Assembly: GCA_031408575.1 (NCBI GenBank) | Contig: JANNWS010000075.1 | Location: 1 to 64,000, forward strand | From: Aliitabrizicola sp031408575 | Lineage (GTDB): Bacteria > Pseudomonadota > Alphaproteobacteria > Rhodobacterales > Rhodobacteraceae | DNA length: 64,000 bases | Reading direction: 5' to 3' | Shown: positions 1 through 8,389 of the stretch, piece by piece | Layout: each line of letters starts with the position of its first letter | Position numbering within the stretch: position 1 is the stretch's first letter | Notes under the pieces: generated by a model | Database searches by the model: none | Told to the model about the DNA's origin: nothing | What the model saw: the letters and a program-made list of their open reading frames with translations, nothing else | Made by a program: the position numbers and the translations under genes

Positions 1-264
1 GAGCGGGTCGTTGCCGCCTCGGGGGCCAAGCGCAAGCAGGTGAAAGAGATTGTCGAGCATACGCTCAAGGTGCTGGGCGATGCGCTGGCCAAGGGAGAGG
101 AACTGAACCTGCCGCCGTTCGGCAAGGCCAAGGTCAACCGCAGCCGTGATACCGACGGCGGCACCATGATGATGGTCAAGCTGAAGCAGGGCGGCGATCA
201 GCAGGCGGCGCGCAAGGCGGCCCGCAAGGGCGCGAAACAGGGTCTTGCGGACGCGGAGGACTGA
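1..264 (+). CDS. HU-like DNA-binding protein, 5' end missing
   Basis: The reading frame is already open at the first base, so the true start lies upstream of the window; 87 codons and a TGA stop are visible. The visible part holds the segment ELNLPPFGKAKVNRSRD, which matches the layout of the HU/IHF family core and start of the DNA-binding arm, followed by a Lys/Arg/Ala-rich tail (KAARKGAKQG) that is typical of basic nucleoid proteins. HU-family proteins are about 90 residues and bind DNA as dimers, so only the first few residues may be missing unless the protein has an N-terminal extension. A tRNA gene follows 20 bases after the stop. The family call rests on this short pattern, not on a search. 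Confidence 0.7.
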   Translation, partial: ERVVAASGAKRKQVKEIVEHTLKVLGDALAKGEELNLPPFGKAKVNRSRDTDGGTMMMVKLKQGGDQQAARKAARKGAKQGLADAED

Positions 265-283
265 CGCTAAACCCCCGCCCACC

Positions 284-358
284 GGGAGATTAGCTCAGTG
301 GTAGAGCGCTTCGTTCACATCGAAGATGTCAGGGGTTCAAATCCCTTATCTCCCACCA
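284..358 (+). tRNA. tRNA-Val (anticodon CAC), CCA encoded
   Basis: A complete cloverleaf can be drawn. The acceptor stem GGGAGAT (284-290) pairs with ATCTCCC (348-354). The D stem is GCTC/GAGC, and the anticodon stem CTTCG/CGAAG encloses the loop TTCACAT, giving anticodon CAC. The T stem AGGGG/CCCTT (with one G-T pair) carries the TTCAAAT loop. The discriminator A is followed by an encoded CCA. CAC reads the GUG valine codon, which is common in high-GC genomes. No duplicated tRNA 3' end was found elsewhere in the window, so there is no sign that it serves as an integration site here. Confidence 0.97.
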
Positions 359-424
359 TCTCGCAACGTATTGACAATCTTTCACAAAGGCTCGGCGACT
401 TGCGCCGCCGTGCCCCAGTCAGTG

Positions 425-1009
425 TCAGGATTTCCGGCGACGCAGCACGGAAATCCCGCCAATCGCCGTAAGCAGCAAAAGTCCAGCCGCCGGGACCGGA
501 ACCGGCGCGACGCCCCCGCCAGTCAACTCAAGATCGTCGATTCTGACGTTGCCACCCTCCGATGTGCTGAAGGTCAGCGAGACAAGGTTGCTCCACGCCG
601 TCCCGTAATCCGACAGCGAGGTAAAGTCAAAGACCTGACCCCCGTCATTATGGTCATACGTCGAGACCGGCAACGAGAGCGTTCCGCCAGCCGAGCTTGT
701 CACCGTCAGCGTGTTGTCGGTGCCTTGGCCCAGCAGCTGGAACCAGAACGACGAGACTGCGAACGCACTGCTATCCAATGTCGTTACGGTGCTAGTCTCG
801 TTGTCGTTGAGCGCCAAGCAGGGTCGGCCTGACAAACTGTCACAGTTGCCATTGACGATCCGCGCAGGATCAACCGCGAAGCCGTCTTCGACATAGGGAT
901 CGACGTTCGGACCATCGAACGACAGCGTCGCCGCCAAAGCTGAGGTTCCGGACAGGGCCGCGAGGCAAGCAAGCGCGGCGCTGCCGAAAATATTGCGCGT
1001 GTCTTTCAT
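425..1009 (-). CDS. Secreted protein with VPLPA-CTERM-type sorting signal
   Basis: A 194-residue exported protein. It starts with a Sec signal peptide (MKDTRNIFGSAALACLAALS, cleavage probably after SALA). The middle is Ser/Thr/Gly/Asp-rich and beta-like (TLSFDG, TLTVTSSAGGTLSLPVS, VSLTFSTSEGGNVRIDDLEL), as in surface or biofilm-matrix proteins. The C-terminus has the motif VPVPAAGLLLL, a short hydrophobic span and the basic end RRRKS. That tripartite tail is the VPLPA variant of the PEP-CTERM signal, which is recognised by an exosortase in exopolysaccharide-producing bacteria. The ATG at 1009 is chosen because GGAGGAAGAAG stands directly before it; an in-frame ATG further upstream lacks such a site. 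No exosortase gene is in the window. Confidence 0.85.
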   Translation of the reverse strand: MKDTRNIFGSAALACLAALSGTSALAATLSFDGPNVDPYVEDGFAVDPARIVNGNCDSLSGRPCLALNDNETSTVTTLDSSAFAVSSFWFQLLGQGTDNTLTVTSSAGGTLSLPVSTYDHNDGGQVFDFTSLSDYGTAWSNLVSLTFSTSEGGNVRIDDLELTGGGVAPVPVPAAGLLLLTAIGGISVLRRRKS

Positions 1010-1324
1010 CTTCTTCCTCCATTGCCGCCATAAGTGCGACAATGGTAAACGACTTTATTCTTCCTTTGTTCCGGATAGGGGCTGTCGGCTGCCATGCTGC
1101 CGGCGGCAATTGGCCGAAGCGGCGGGCCGGTGCCGAAACCAGAGCCTGTTTTGCGGGCTTGACCAACCGGGCCATCGTATCCGGTCTTGCCGTCGCACCG
1201 TTCGGGGCACGGCTGTGGCCATCAAAGCTGGTCAAGCGCGCGCATCGACTTCGGGCGGGCAAGGGGCGTTGCATCGCCGCGTCTGTCGCGGCTAAATGAA
1301 AGCCTTCCAACGGAGAGACACCCC
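1010..1324. other. Intergenic region between divergent genes, no gene seen
   Basis: This 315-base stretch separates the outward-facing VPLPA-CTERM gene and the NeuB-like gene, so it must hold both promoters. Several short open frames cross it on both strands, but none has a ribosome-binding site or a recognisable protein. No clear -35/-10 pair, operator palindrome or hairpin terminator was found. Confidence 0.5.
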
Positions 1325-2389
1325 ATGAAGATCGCCCACCGTCAGATCGGACCGGCCCATCCGCCGCTGGTGATTGCCGAGATCGGGATCAACCATGGCG
1401 GATCGCTGGACGTGGCGAAAGAGATGGTGCGCCTTGCCCATCTTTCGGGCTGCGAATGCGTCAAGCACCAGACGCATTTTCTGGACGACGAGATGACGGA
1501 TGAGGCAAAGCAGATCTTTCCGCCGAATGCCGATGTGTCGATTTGGGAGGTGATGGCGCGCTGTGCGCTGAGCGCCGCGAATGAGGTGGCACTGAAAGAC
1601 TACACGGAAGGGTTGGGGATGATTTATCTCTCGACCCCGTTCAGCCGGAAAGCGGCCGATTTTCTGGCCGAAATCGGCGTTCCGGCCTTCAAGATCGGCT
1701 CGGGTGAGGCCGACAATCTGCCACTGATCCGGCACATCGCGCGGAAAGGCCTGCCGGTTATCCTGTCCACTGGTATGCAGAGCATCGAGACTTTGCGGGA
1801 GTCTGTGGCGATCCTCGATGCGTCGGGGGTGGAATATGCGCTGCTGGAATGCACCAACCTATACCCTTCGCCTCCCGAGATTGTCAGCTTGCAGGGGGTA
1901 AGCGATCTGAGGGCGGCGTTTCCGAGGGCGGTCATCGGGTTTTCCGACCATTCCATCGGGCCGGAAATGGCGCTGGCGTCGGTGGCGCTGGGGGCCTGCA
2001 TTCTGGAGCGGCACTATACCGACACGCGGTACCGGGTGGGGCCGGATATCATCAACTCGATGGACCCTGCCGAGTTGCGGTTCCTTATCGACCGCAGCCG
2101 CGAGATCCATACGGCACTGCATAACCCCAAGCGGCGGACGGCGGCCGAAGAACCGGTTTACCGGTTTGCCCGGTCCTCGGTGGTGGCGGACCGCGATCTG
2201 GCGGCGGGGCATGTGATTGCCGAGGCCGACATCTGGGCGCGCCGGCCGGGGTCGGGGCAGATTGCGGGCTATGACTTCGATCTGGTGGTGGGGCGGGCGC
2301 TGACCCGCGCGGTCACGCGCAACACACAACTGACCTGGGCCGATGTGGGGCTGGCAGGTCGGCCCGATGGTGCGTCGGCGCGGGGGTAG
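1325..2389 (+). CDS. NeuB-type N-acetylneuraminate (nonulosonic acid) synthase
   Basis: A 354-residue cytoplasmic enzyme of the NeuB family, which condenses phosphoenolpyruvate with an N-acylated hexosamine to make sialic, legionaminic or pseudaminic acid. Visible hallmarks are IAEIGINHGG at the N-terminus, the VKHQTHFLDDEMT segment, FKIGSGEADNLPLI, STGM in the barrel, ECTNLYPSP, IGFSDHSIG and ILERHYTDTR. From about residue 285 a SAF (antifreeze-like) domain follows (FARSSVVADRDLAAGHVI), as usual for the family. The ATG at 1325 follows GGAGAGACACCCC; a longer frame upstream has no family similarity. No neuA or neuC partner lies nearby, so the exact sugar cannot be told. The neighbouring surface protein makes a cell-envelope role reasonable. 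Confidence 0.9.
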   Translation: MKIAHRQIGPAHPPLVIAEIGINHGGSLDVAKEMVRLAHLSGCECVKHQTHFLDDEMTDEAKQIFPPNADVSIWEVMARCALSAANEVALKDYTEGLGMIYLSTPFSRKAADFLAEIGVPAFKIGSGEADNLPLIRHIARKGLPVILSTGMQSIETLRESVAILDASGVEYALLECTNLYPSPPEIVSLQGVSDLRAAFPRAVIGFSDHSIGPEMALASVALGACILERHYTDTRYRVGPDIINSMDPAELRFLIDRSREIHTALHNPKRRTAAEEPVYRFARSSVVADRDLAAGHVIAEADIWARRPGSGQIAGYDFDLVVGRALTRAVTRNTQLTWADVGLAGRPDGASARG

Positions 2390-2418
2390 GGGCTGAGTGG
2401 TTGTGTCGCGTGTGTATT

Positions 2419-3179
2419 GGCGTTGTTGCAGAACTCTTACAGTCAAGGATTCACATCCGAATCCAAGCGGTTAGACGGGGTGCATGAGCAAGCCATTCGC
2501 TGCCCGCTGCCCGCTGCTGCACGACGCACTGGTCCAGCTACACGGCGGCGCTGCGCAAGTGCGGGTCACTGTTGATCTGGCTGGACAAGGACCTGACCCG
2601 GCTCGCGCCGCCTGACGGCAACTCGGGTCGCCCTGCGGTGTTCTCGAATGCGGCGAACCAGGTCTGCCTGGCGATCAAGGGTGAAGGGCGTCCCGGACAT
2701 GATCCGGGGGATCATTTCAGCCCTGAATGGGCGGAGCCACGGGTGGTTCAAGCTGCCGTTGCGGCAAAAGACCGGGACGGCAGCCGGATTGCTGAAGTTG
2801 GCAAACCTGGACGGGCCTGAGCCAGACTACGACCTTGTACCGGCGGCAGAAGACACTGGCGGTCCAGATCCCGTATCGGCGCGCCATCCGGCCCTATCGC
2901 AAGGCATTGTGGAAACACTGGACGGGATACCACACACTCAGCCGGATCGAAGCGAAGATGCCCTCGCAGGTTCGCTCGGACCTGTGGCGCTTAATCTGCT
3001 CGACCTCAAGTCCTTTGGCGTACATATCGAAGCGAAAGACCCAGACCGACAAACCGCCGAAATCCGGATCCGCATCGCAATGATGAATAGCTTCTCGGCC
3101 CTTGGAACTGCCGAGATCGTTCGCGTGGCCTGACGCCGAAGGGGAAAGGGTCTGTCATGACCTCATGCGCAACAATGCC
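2419..3179 (+). mobile_element. IS5-family insertion sequence remnant
   Basis: The element is bounded by imperfect terminal inverted repeats: GGCGTTGTTGCAG begins at 2419, and the complement of GGCATTGTTGCGC ends at 3179. Between them lies a broken transposase. At 761 bases it is shorter than I would expect for an intact element of this group (about 1 kb), because most of the catalytic region has been lost. There is no clear target-site duplication: the bases outside the two ends are ATT and TAT. The element sits between the NeuB-like gene and the ABC importer and looks long inactive. Confidence 0.75.
2484..3133 (+). pseudogene. IS5-family transposase, frameshifted and internally deleted
   Basis: Pieces of a DDE transposase can be read in different frames: LLIWLDKDLTRLAPP and RPAVFSNAANQVCLAIK near the start, WFKLPLRQKTG and LLKLANLD, then RRQKTLAVQIPYRRA, KALWKHWTGYH and SRIEAKM. 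It ends with DPDRQTAEIRIRIAMMNSF and SALGTAEIVRVA before a TGA. The N-terminal part contains an insertion of about 65 bases after CLAIK. It includes a tight palindrome at 2699-2715 (ATGATCC, GGG, GGATCAT). The segment that should carry the two catalytic aspartates, between PYRRA and the KHWTGYH block, is missing. No functional protein can be made. Confidence 0.8.
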
Positions 3180-3490
3180 TATCGCTGAGGCCAGAAGATG
3201 ACATCCGTCAGACCCGGTGGGCATTCAAGCCCTCGCGCATCCGAACGCGAACCATCGCGGCAAACAAGCCAAGCGTGCATGCGAATGAAACCAGTCCAGC
3301 GCGACGCGCAAATGATGACTTCGAAGCTCATTTGACAGTTCGGATCGGCGGGGTCGTGCAGCCGCTTGCAAAACAAATTTTGCGCCAAAGGGCCCGCTCG
3401 TGCGACACTTGGTTGACCAATGAAGCAAATGTGTTTTTATGCTCGCACTGTTGGTTCGTAGAACCGGCAATCCACAGGGAGAGAGAAAAA
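3180..3490. other. Upstream region of the ABC importer operon
   Basis: These 311 bases lie between the IS remnant and the first importer gene. An open frame runs through into the solute-binding protein, but the residues before position 3491 do not form a signal peptide or a known domain, so I read it as non-coding. The region holds a 12-bp palindrome at 3409-3420, described separately. A possible promoter uses TTGACC inside that palindrome with TTATGC or TATGCT 18-19 bases on; the spacing is poor and the call is weak. Confidence 0.4.
3409..3420. promoter_or_regulatory. Candidate operator, FadR/GntR-type palindrome
   Basis: The sequence TTGGTTGACCAA is a perfect inverted repeat TTGGT-N2-ACCAA located 70 bases before the start of the solute-binding protein gene. 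The TnGTnnACnA layout is that of operators bound by the FadR branch of GntR regulators. No GntR gene is in the window; the closest regulator is of the SorC type, whose sites are usually longer. The palindrome overlaps the best -35-like hexamer, which would suit repression. Confidence 0.45.
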
Positions 3491-4978
3491 ATGATCAAAA
3501 CCACCCCGCTGCTGGCGGGCGCACTTTGTGCGTTGACCATGGCAGGCAGCAGTCTTGTCTATGCGCAGGACAAGCCGTTTGAAGGCGTCACCGTCAATGT
3601 CATGACCCGTCCGGGCGAAGTCATCGCCCGTCGCCTCGCCGAGCGCGGAGTGGAATTCGAGGCCATGACCGGCGCAAAGATCGTCGTGAACGAAGTACCG
3701 TTCGCGGAACTGTTCCAGAAGGTTCAGACCGACTGGTCCACCGGCACCAATTCCATCGACGTCGGCGTGATCGCCGCCGGCTGGGCGGTAGAACTGGATG
3801 CCTCGGGTCTGATCGAGGATCTGAGCGCCTACGTGGCGGCCGACCCGCTGATCAATGTCGATGACATTGCGCCCTATTTCCGCGAAGTGAACCAGAAGAT
3901 CGGCGGCGCGACCAAACTGATCACCGTCGATGGCGACTTCCAGATGGTGTATTATCGCGATGACGTGCTGACTGCCGCCGGTCTGACAGCGCCTGACACA
4001 TGGGAAGAATATCTGGCCAATGCCAAGGCGGTGAACGGTCAGGACATGAACGGCGACGGCGAGCCGGACTTTGGCTCGTGCATCTTCAAAAAGCGCAATG
4101 CCCAGTCCTACTTCGCGATCTCGACCGTGGCTGCCGGTGCCGTCCAGTCGGGTGGTACGGCTGAAGGGTTGTTCTTTGATCTGACCACGATGAAACCCAA
4201 GATCAACAACGCCGCGTGGAAAGCCGCGTTCGAGCTTTACAAGGCAACGGGCGAGTTCGGCCCGCCGGACGAGATGAACCAAGACGTTGGTGATACCCGC
4301 GCGCTGGTGAAGGCCGGGCGCTGCGCGCAGACCATTGACTGGGGCGATATCGGCCCGCTGTCGATTGCCGACGATGCGACAGCGATCAAGGACAAGATGT
4401 TTGCCGTCATGAACCCCGGCTGGACTTCGGTGCTTGACCAGGCAACCGGTGCAATGGTGGCCTGCGATGCCACGACCTGCCCGAATGCGATCAACGGCGT
4501 GAACCATTCGCCCTTCGGTGCCTTTGGTGGCTGGGCCGGGGTGATCAGCGCCGGCTCTGATCAGAAGGTCAAGGACGCGGCTTACGGGTTCCTGTCCTAC
4601 ATGAACCAGGCAGCGCAATCGAACGTCGATGTGACAATTGGCTGGACCGGCTACAACCCGTATCGCAACTCGCAACTGGACGACACCAAGCTCTGGGTCG
4701 ATGCGGGCTTCAGCGAAATGGCTGCCGTCAACTATCTTGGTGCCATCAAGGCTTCGCTCAACAACCCGAACATGTCGTCGGACCTGCGTATCCCCGGCGC
4801 ACAGCAGTATAGCGGCGTCATCCTCGACACCGAACTGGCACGCTATCTTGCGGGTGAGATCACCGTGGACGAGGCACTGGCAAATATCGAAACCGGCTGG
4901 GAAGAAGTGACCGAAGACTTTGGTCGCGAAAGCCAGCTTGGCCTTTATACCAAGTCGCTTGGCGCGACCAACAAGTGA
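3491..4978 (+). CDS. ABC transporter substrate-binding protein, CUT1 carbohydrate type
   Basis: A 495-residue periplasmic binding protein. The N-terminus is a Sec signal peptide (MIKTTPLLAGALCALTMAGS, cleavage after VYA). The mature part begins VTVNVMTRPGEVIARRLAER and includes the family-typical VNEVPFAELFQKVQTDW, DGDFQMVYYRDDVL and PDTWEEYLANAK segments. A calcium-loop-like NGQDMNGDGEPDFG follows at about residue 180, then GWAGVISAGSDQKVKDAAYGFL. This is the layout of family-1 carbohydrate and polyol binding proteins, somewhat longer than the usual 420-450 residues. The ATG at 3491 follows AGGGAGAGAGAAAAA. It heads a four-gene importer operon. The ligand is not visible; the gene context suggests a small polyol, sugar acid or hydroxyketone. 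Confidence 0.88.
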   Translation: MIKTTPLLAGALCALTMAGSSLVYAQDKPFEGVTVNVMTRPGEVIARRLAERGVEFEAMTGAKIVVNEVPFAELFQKVQTDWSTGTNSIDVGVIAAGWAVELDASGLIEDLSAYVAADPLINVDDIAPYFREVNQKIGGATKLITVDGDFQMVYYRDDVLTAAGLTAPDTWEEYLANAKAVNGQDMNGDGEPDFGSCIFKKRNAQSYFAISTVAAGAVQSGGTAEGLFFDLTTMKPKINNAAWKAAFELYKATGEFGPPDEMNQDVGDTRALVKAGRCAQTIDWGDIGPLSIADDATAIKDKMFAVMNPGWTSVLDQATGAMVACDATTCPNAINGVNHSPFGAFGGWAGVISAGSDQKVKDAAYGFLSYMNQAAQSNVDVTIGWTGYNPYRNSQLDDTKLWVDAGFSEMAAVNYLGAIKASLNNPNMSSDLRIPGAQQYSGVILDTELARYLAGEITVDEALANIETGWEEVTEDFGRESQLGLYTKSLGATNK

Positions 4979-4991
4979 TCTGCGCCAGTTC

Positions 4992-6161
4992 ATGAGCATA
5001 GACTCACAACATGTCCTGACACGACCGGGGAGAGCCTCTCCGGTCGTGGTTTCACGACGAAATCAGTTCAACGAATGGCTGGACCAGCATTCGGGGCGGT
5101 TGTTCATTGCGCCCGCGGTTATCCTGATCCTGCTGTTTTCAATCTTTCCCACAATCGCATCGCTGGTGATCGCGGTCTCGCGCGTGCGCCTGTCGGCAGA
5201 CGGGTTCAAGTTCCGCTTCGTCGGGCTGCAGAATTTCACCAAGCTGTTCTTCGGCAATGACCAGATTCACTTTCTTGGCCGCTTCACCGAGATGAGCGTG
5301 ATCGGCTGGGTGCTGATCATCGCGACCTCTGTATGGTGCGCGCGCTGGCTGTGGCGCCAGTGGCAGGCGGGGTTTGGCGTGATCGGCTTTATCGGGCGCC
5401 TCATCACGATTTCGGCGCTGATTGGTCTGGCGGTCGTGCTGGCGGGTACCACACTCAGTGGCAACCAGTGGGGTACGCTTGGCACCACTATGTTCTATGT
5501 GGTTGTCGGCATTGCCGTGCAATTCGGCATCGGCCTTGGGCTGGCCATCCTGTGTTCGCAGCAGATCGCGGGAAAGAATTTCTTTCGGGTGGTGTTCTTC
5601 ATCCCGATGATGATCACACCGCTGGGCGTAGGATATGCGTTTCGCATGGTGGCCGACCCTACGGTCGGCCCGTTTGCGCCGGTCTGGAAATGGGTTGGAC
5701 TGGGCACTTTCGCTTGGGCGTCAGACCCTTGGACTGCGCGGATTTTCATCATCATCGGCGATAGTTGGCAATGGATCCCCTTCATCTTCATCGTGATGCT
5801 TGCAGCGCTTGAAAACGTGCCGCGCGATCATGTCGAGGCGGCACAGGTCGATGGCGCATCCGCCAGCCAGATCTTCCGTGAGATCACTTGGCCCGCCATC
5901 ATCCCGGTGGCCGCAACCGTACTGCTGATCCGTTCAATCGAGGCGTTCAAGATCGTTGACCTGCCCAATATCATGACATCGGGAGGGCCGGGGATCGCGA
6001 CGGAATCGATGACGCTGCAAGCGCTGTTCGCCTGGAGGTCGAATGATTTCGGCAGTTCGGCGGCGGTGGCCTATCTGCTGCTGTTCCTGACGGTCGTGCT
6101 TTGCGCCTCGTTCTTCAATTTCGTCGTGCTAAAGCACATACGCAAGGAACAGGGCGCATGA
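4992..6161 (+). CDS. ABC transporter permease, CUT1 type (MalF-like)
   Basis: A 389-residue inner-membrane protein of the binding-protein-dependent permease family. A first membrane span (LFIAPAVILILLFSIFPTIA) at about residue 38 is followed by an insert of roughly 100 residues containing two further hydrophobic segments (MSVIGWVLIIATSVW; GFIGRLITISALIGLAVVLA). The canonical permease core comes next. The cytoplasmic EAA loop that docks on the ATPase reads EAAQVDGASASQIFREITWP near residue 280. The ATG at 4992 was chosen because it begins shortly after the binding-protein stop; an upstream frame overlaps that gene. The stop overlaps the next gene in an ATGA, indicating translational coupling. 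Confidence 0.9.
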   Translation: MSIDSQHVLTRPGRASPVVVSRRNQFNEWLDQHSGRLFIAPAVILILLFSIFPTIASLVIAVSRVRLSADGFKFRFVGLQNFTKLFFGNDQIHFLGRFTEMSVIGWVLIIATSVWCARWLWRQWQAGFGVIGFIGRLITISALIGLAVVLAGTTLSGNQWGTLGTTMFYVVVGIAVQFGIGLGLAILCSQQIAGKNFFRVVFFIPMMITPLGVGYAFRMVADPTVGPFAPVWKWVGLGTFAWASDPWTARIFIIIGDSWQWIPFIFIVMLAALENVPRDHVEAAQVDGASASQIFREITWPAIIPVAATVLLIRSIEAFKIVDLPNIMTSGGPGIATESMTLQALFAWRSNDFGSSAAVAYLLLFLTVVLCASFFNFVVLKHIRKEQGA

Positions 6162-7234
6162 GCGACACCTCTCCGCTTCGCCCCTTGCCGATGCGCGGTC
6201 TCGCGCAGCGGCTGTTCGAGCCACCCTCGGTTGGTCGGATGGCCCCCGGCACCGCAATCTTGGTCTATCTGGTGCTGGCGATCTGGACGGCCTTTGTGGT
6301 CTTTCCACTTTACTGGGTGTTCATCACCTCGTTCAAATTGCCGCAATCCGTCAGCGAGGGGCCGTTCTATCTGCCTTTCGTCGACTTTCAGCCAAGCCTG
6401 CACGCCTGGAACGATCTGATCATCAAGGATTGGGAAGATACGCTGCGCGCCTTCATCAATTCGGTGGTCATTGCCGTCGGGGCCACCGCGTTGGCAGTGA
6501 CCATCGGGTCGATGGCGGCCTACGGCTTGGCCCGCATCCAGTACAAGCCGAAGTTCGGCTCGATCATGGTGTTTGTCGTGGTGCTGCTTGGCAGTGTCGC
6601 GGTGACGACCCTGTCGGGGCTCGACTGGAAGATCGTGTTTGCCGTGGCCTTTGCGTTGTTCGTCCTTCTGGTGCGGGCGCTGTCGCGCTTTTTCATCCGG
6701 CGGCTGGGCAATGGCGATATCCTGTTCTGGATGATCTCGCAGCGTATCCTGCCCGCCATCGTGGTGATCATCCCGGTTTACATGATGTTTCAGTCGATGG
6801 GTCTGGTGGATACCCACATCGGGCTGATCATCGCCTATGCCGTCACCAACCTGCCCATCGTGGTCTGGCTGATGCATGATTTCTTTGCGGGCATCCCGCA
6901 GGAACTGGAGGAAAGCGCGCAACTTGACGGTGCAAGCCGGCTGTTCATCTTCTGGGACATCGTGCTGCCGCTGACCCGGCCGGGTCTTGCCGCAACCACA
7001 TTGTTGACGATGATCCTGTGCTGGAATGAATACCTTCTGGCCGTGTTCCTCTCTACCTCGCAGGCACAGACCATGCCGATCCTGGTGGCCGCCATGAATG
7101 CCGGTGATCGGGGGATCCTGTGGTGGACGATGTGCGTGGTGATCGTGGTGATGATCGTACCCGTGGTCCTGATGGCCGTGTTGCTGCAACGTTTTATTGC
7201 AAAAGGCGTCCTGACCGGCGCCGTGAAAGGCTGA
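6158..7234 (+). CDS. ABC transporter permease, CUT1 type (MalG-like)
   Basis: A 358-residue inner-membrane permease, partner of the preceding subunit. Membrane spans include LVYLVLAIWTAFVVFPLYWV, INSVVIAVGATALAVTIGSM and, near the C-terminus, VVIVVMIVPVVLMAVLL. The EAA loop is EESAQLDGASRLFIFWDIVLP at about residue 250, close to the MalG pattern. Between spans 2 and 4 there is an additional hydrophobic insert (ALFVLLVRALSRFFIRR) that matches the enlarged first permease, so both subunits of this importer carry extra membrane helices. The start ATG overlaps the upstream stop (ATGA). Confidence 0.9.
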   Translation: MSDTSPLRPLPMRGLAQRLFEPPSVGRMAPGTAILVYLVLAIWTAFVVFPLYWVFITSFKLPQSVSEGPFYLPFVDFQPSLHAWNDLIIKDWEDTLRAFINSVVIAVGATALAVTIGSMAAYGLARIQYKPKFGSIMVFVVVLLGSVAVTTLSGLDWKIVFAVAFALFVLLVRALSRFFIRRLGNGDILFWMISQRILPAIVVIIPVYMMFQSMGLVDTHIGLIIAYAVTNLPIVVWLMHDFFAGIPQELEESAQLDGASRLFIFWDIVLPLTRPGLAATTLLTMILCWNEYLLAVFLSTSQAQTMPILVAAMNAGDRGILWWTMCVVIVVMIVPVVLMAVLLQRFIAKGVLTGAVKG

Positions 7235-7240
7235 CGACAA

Positions 7241-8311
7241 GTGATGCAGAATGACACGCGCGTGCCGGTTGTGTTCGACAAGGTTGCCAAGTCTTTCGGT
7301 ACCGTGAAGGTGCTTGAAGAACTGAGCCTTTCCGTGCAGCCCGGCGAATTCCTTGTGCTGTTGGGGGCCTCGGGATCCGGCAAGACCACGGCCCTTCGCA
7401 TTCTCGCCGGGCTTGAAACCGCAAGTTCCGGGCGGGTCCGGATCGCGGGTCGGGACGTGACCGAAGTGCTGCCGAAGTACCGCGATGTCGCGATGGTGTT
7501 CCAGTCTTACGCGCTTTATCCGCACAAGACAGTGGGCGAGAATATCGGCTTCCCGCTGAAGGTGCGCGGCGAGGCGGCCGGTGCGATCGAAGCCGCGGTC
7601 AAGGATGCGGCGCGGCAGGTGGAACTCGACGCCCTGCTTGACCGCTATCCGCGCCAGCTTTCGGGCGGGCAACGACAGCGCGTGGCGCTGGCCCGCGCCA
7701 TCGTGCGCCGCCCGTCGGTGTTTCTGATGGACGAACCGCTCTCGAACCTTGATGCCAAGCTGCGCGGGCACATGCGATCCGAACTGAAGCACATGCAGCA
7801 CAGCTTCGGCATCACGACGATCTATGTGACCCATGATCAGGTCGAGGCAATGACCCTTGCCCACCGGGTGGCCATTCTGGAAAAAGGTGTGCTTCAGCAA
7901 CTGGATACACCGCGCAACATCTATAACGACCCGGCAAATCTGTTCGTTGCCGGGTTCATTGGCTCTCCGCCGATGAATTTTCTGAAAGGCAGTCTGAAGG
8001 ACGGGCGGTTCGAGATGCCCGGCGGGCAGCTTGGGACGGCGCTGAACTATAGCGTCGGGGCGGCGATGCTCGGGTTGCGGCCCGAAGATGCCCGCGTGGT
8101 GCCAATCGCCGGCGCGCCGATCCGTGGAGCGATCTATACCAACGAGTTGATCGGAGATCACACCCTGATCACCTGCGAAGTCGAAGGCCAGATGATTGCG
8201 GTCAAGGCCACAAAGGATTTTGCCGGCCAACCCGGCGATCCGGTGGGCATTGATGCAAGCCCGGCCTCTGCATTCGTGTTTGACGCCACGACCGGCGCTC
8301 GGATGCGCTGA
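7241..8311 (+). CDS. ABC transporter ATP-binding protein, MalK/UgpC type
   Basis: A 356-residue ATPase that powers the importer. Visible motifs in order are Walker A GASGSGKTT (about residue 43), Q-loop VFQSYALYPH, signature LSGGQRQR, Walker B VFLMDEPLSNLDAKLR and the switch histidine in IYVTHDQVEAM. After residue 240 comes the C-terminal OB/TOBE-type regulatory domain of carbohydrate importers (MLGLRPEDARVVP). The gene starts with GTG at 7241, or with the adjacent ATG at 7244; both are 6-9 bases after the permease stop. Length and domain order match MalK-type proteins. Confidence 0.92.
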   Translation: MMQNDTRVPVVFDKVAKSFGTVKVLEELSLSVQPGEFLVLLGASGSGKTTALRILAGLETASSGRVRIAGRDVTEVLPKYRDVAMVFQSYALYPHKTVGENIGFPLKVRGEAAGAIEAAVKDAARQVELDALLDRYPRQLSGGQRQRVALARAIVRRPSVFLMDEPLSNLDAKLRGHMRSELKHMQHSFGITTIYVTHDQVEAMTLAHRVAILEKGVLQQLDTPRNIYNDPANLFVAGFIGSPPMNFLKGSLKDGRFEMPGGQLGTALNYSVGAAMLGLRPEDARVVPIAGAPIRGAIYTNELIGDHTLITCEVEGQMIAVKATKDFAGQPGDPVGIDASPASAFVFDATTGARMR

Positions 8312-8389
8312 CCGGTCTGGCAGGCAGCCTGAGATCTTTGGTGTTGGAGGACGGGACGGGCTGTCGAAAGTAACTTTTGCGTATTCGGT

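Noticed and set aside
284..358. tRNA-Val as an integration site for a genomic island
   Set aside because: No integrase and no repeated tRNA 3' end were found in the window.
6071..8230. A 719-codon open frame on the minus strand opposite the importer genes
   Set aside because: Its product is His/Gly/Arg/Gln-rich with no domain pattern, while the plus-strand genes have clear ABC motifs; it is a high-GC shadow frame.
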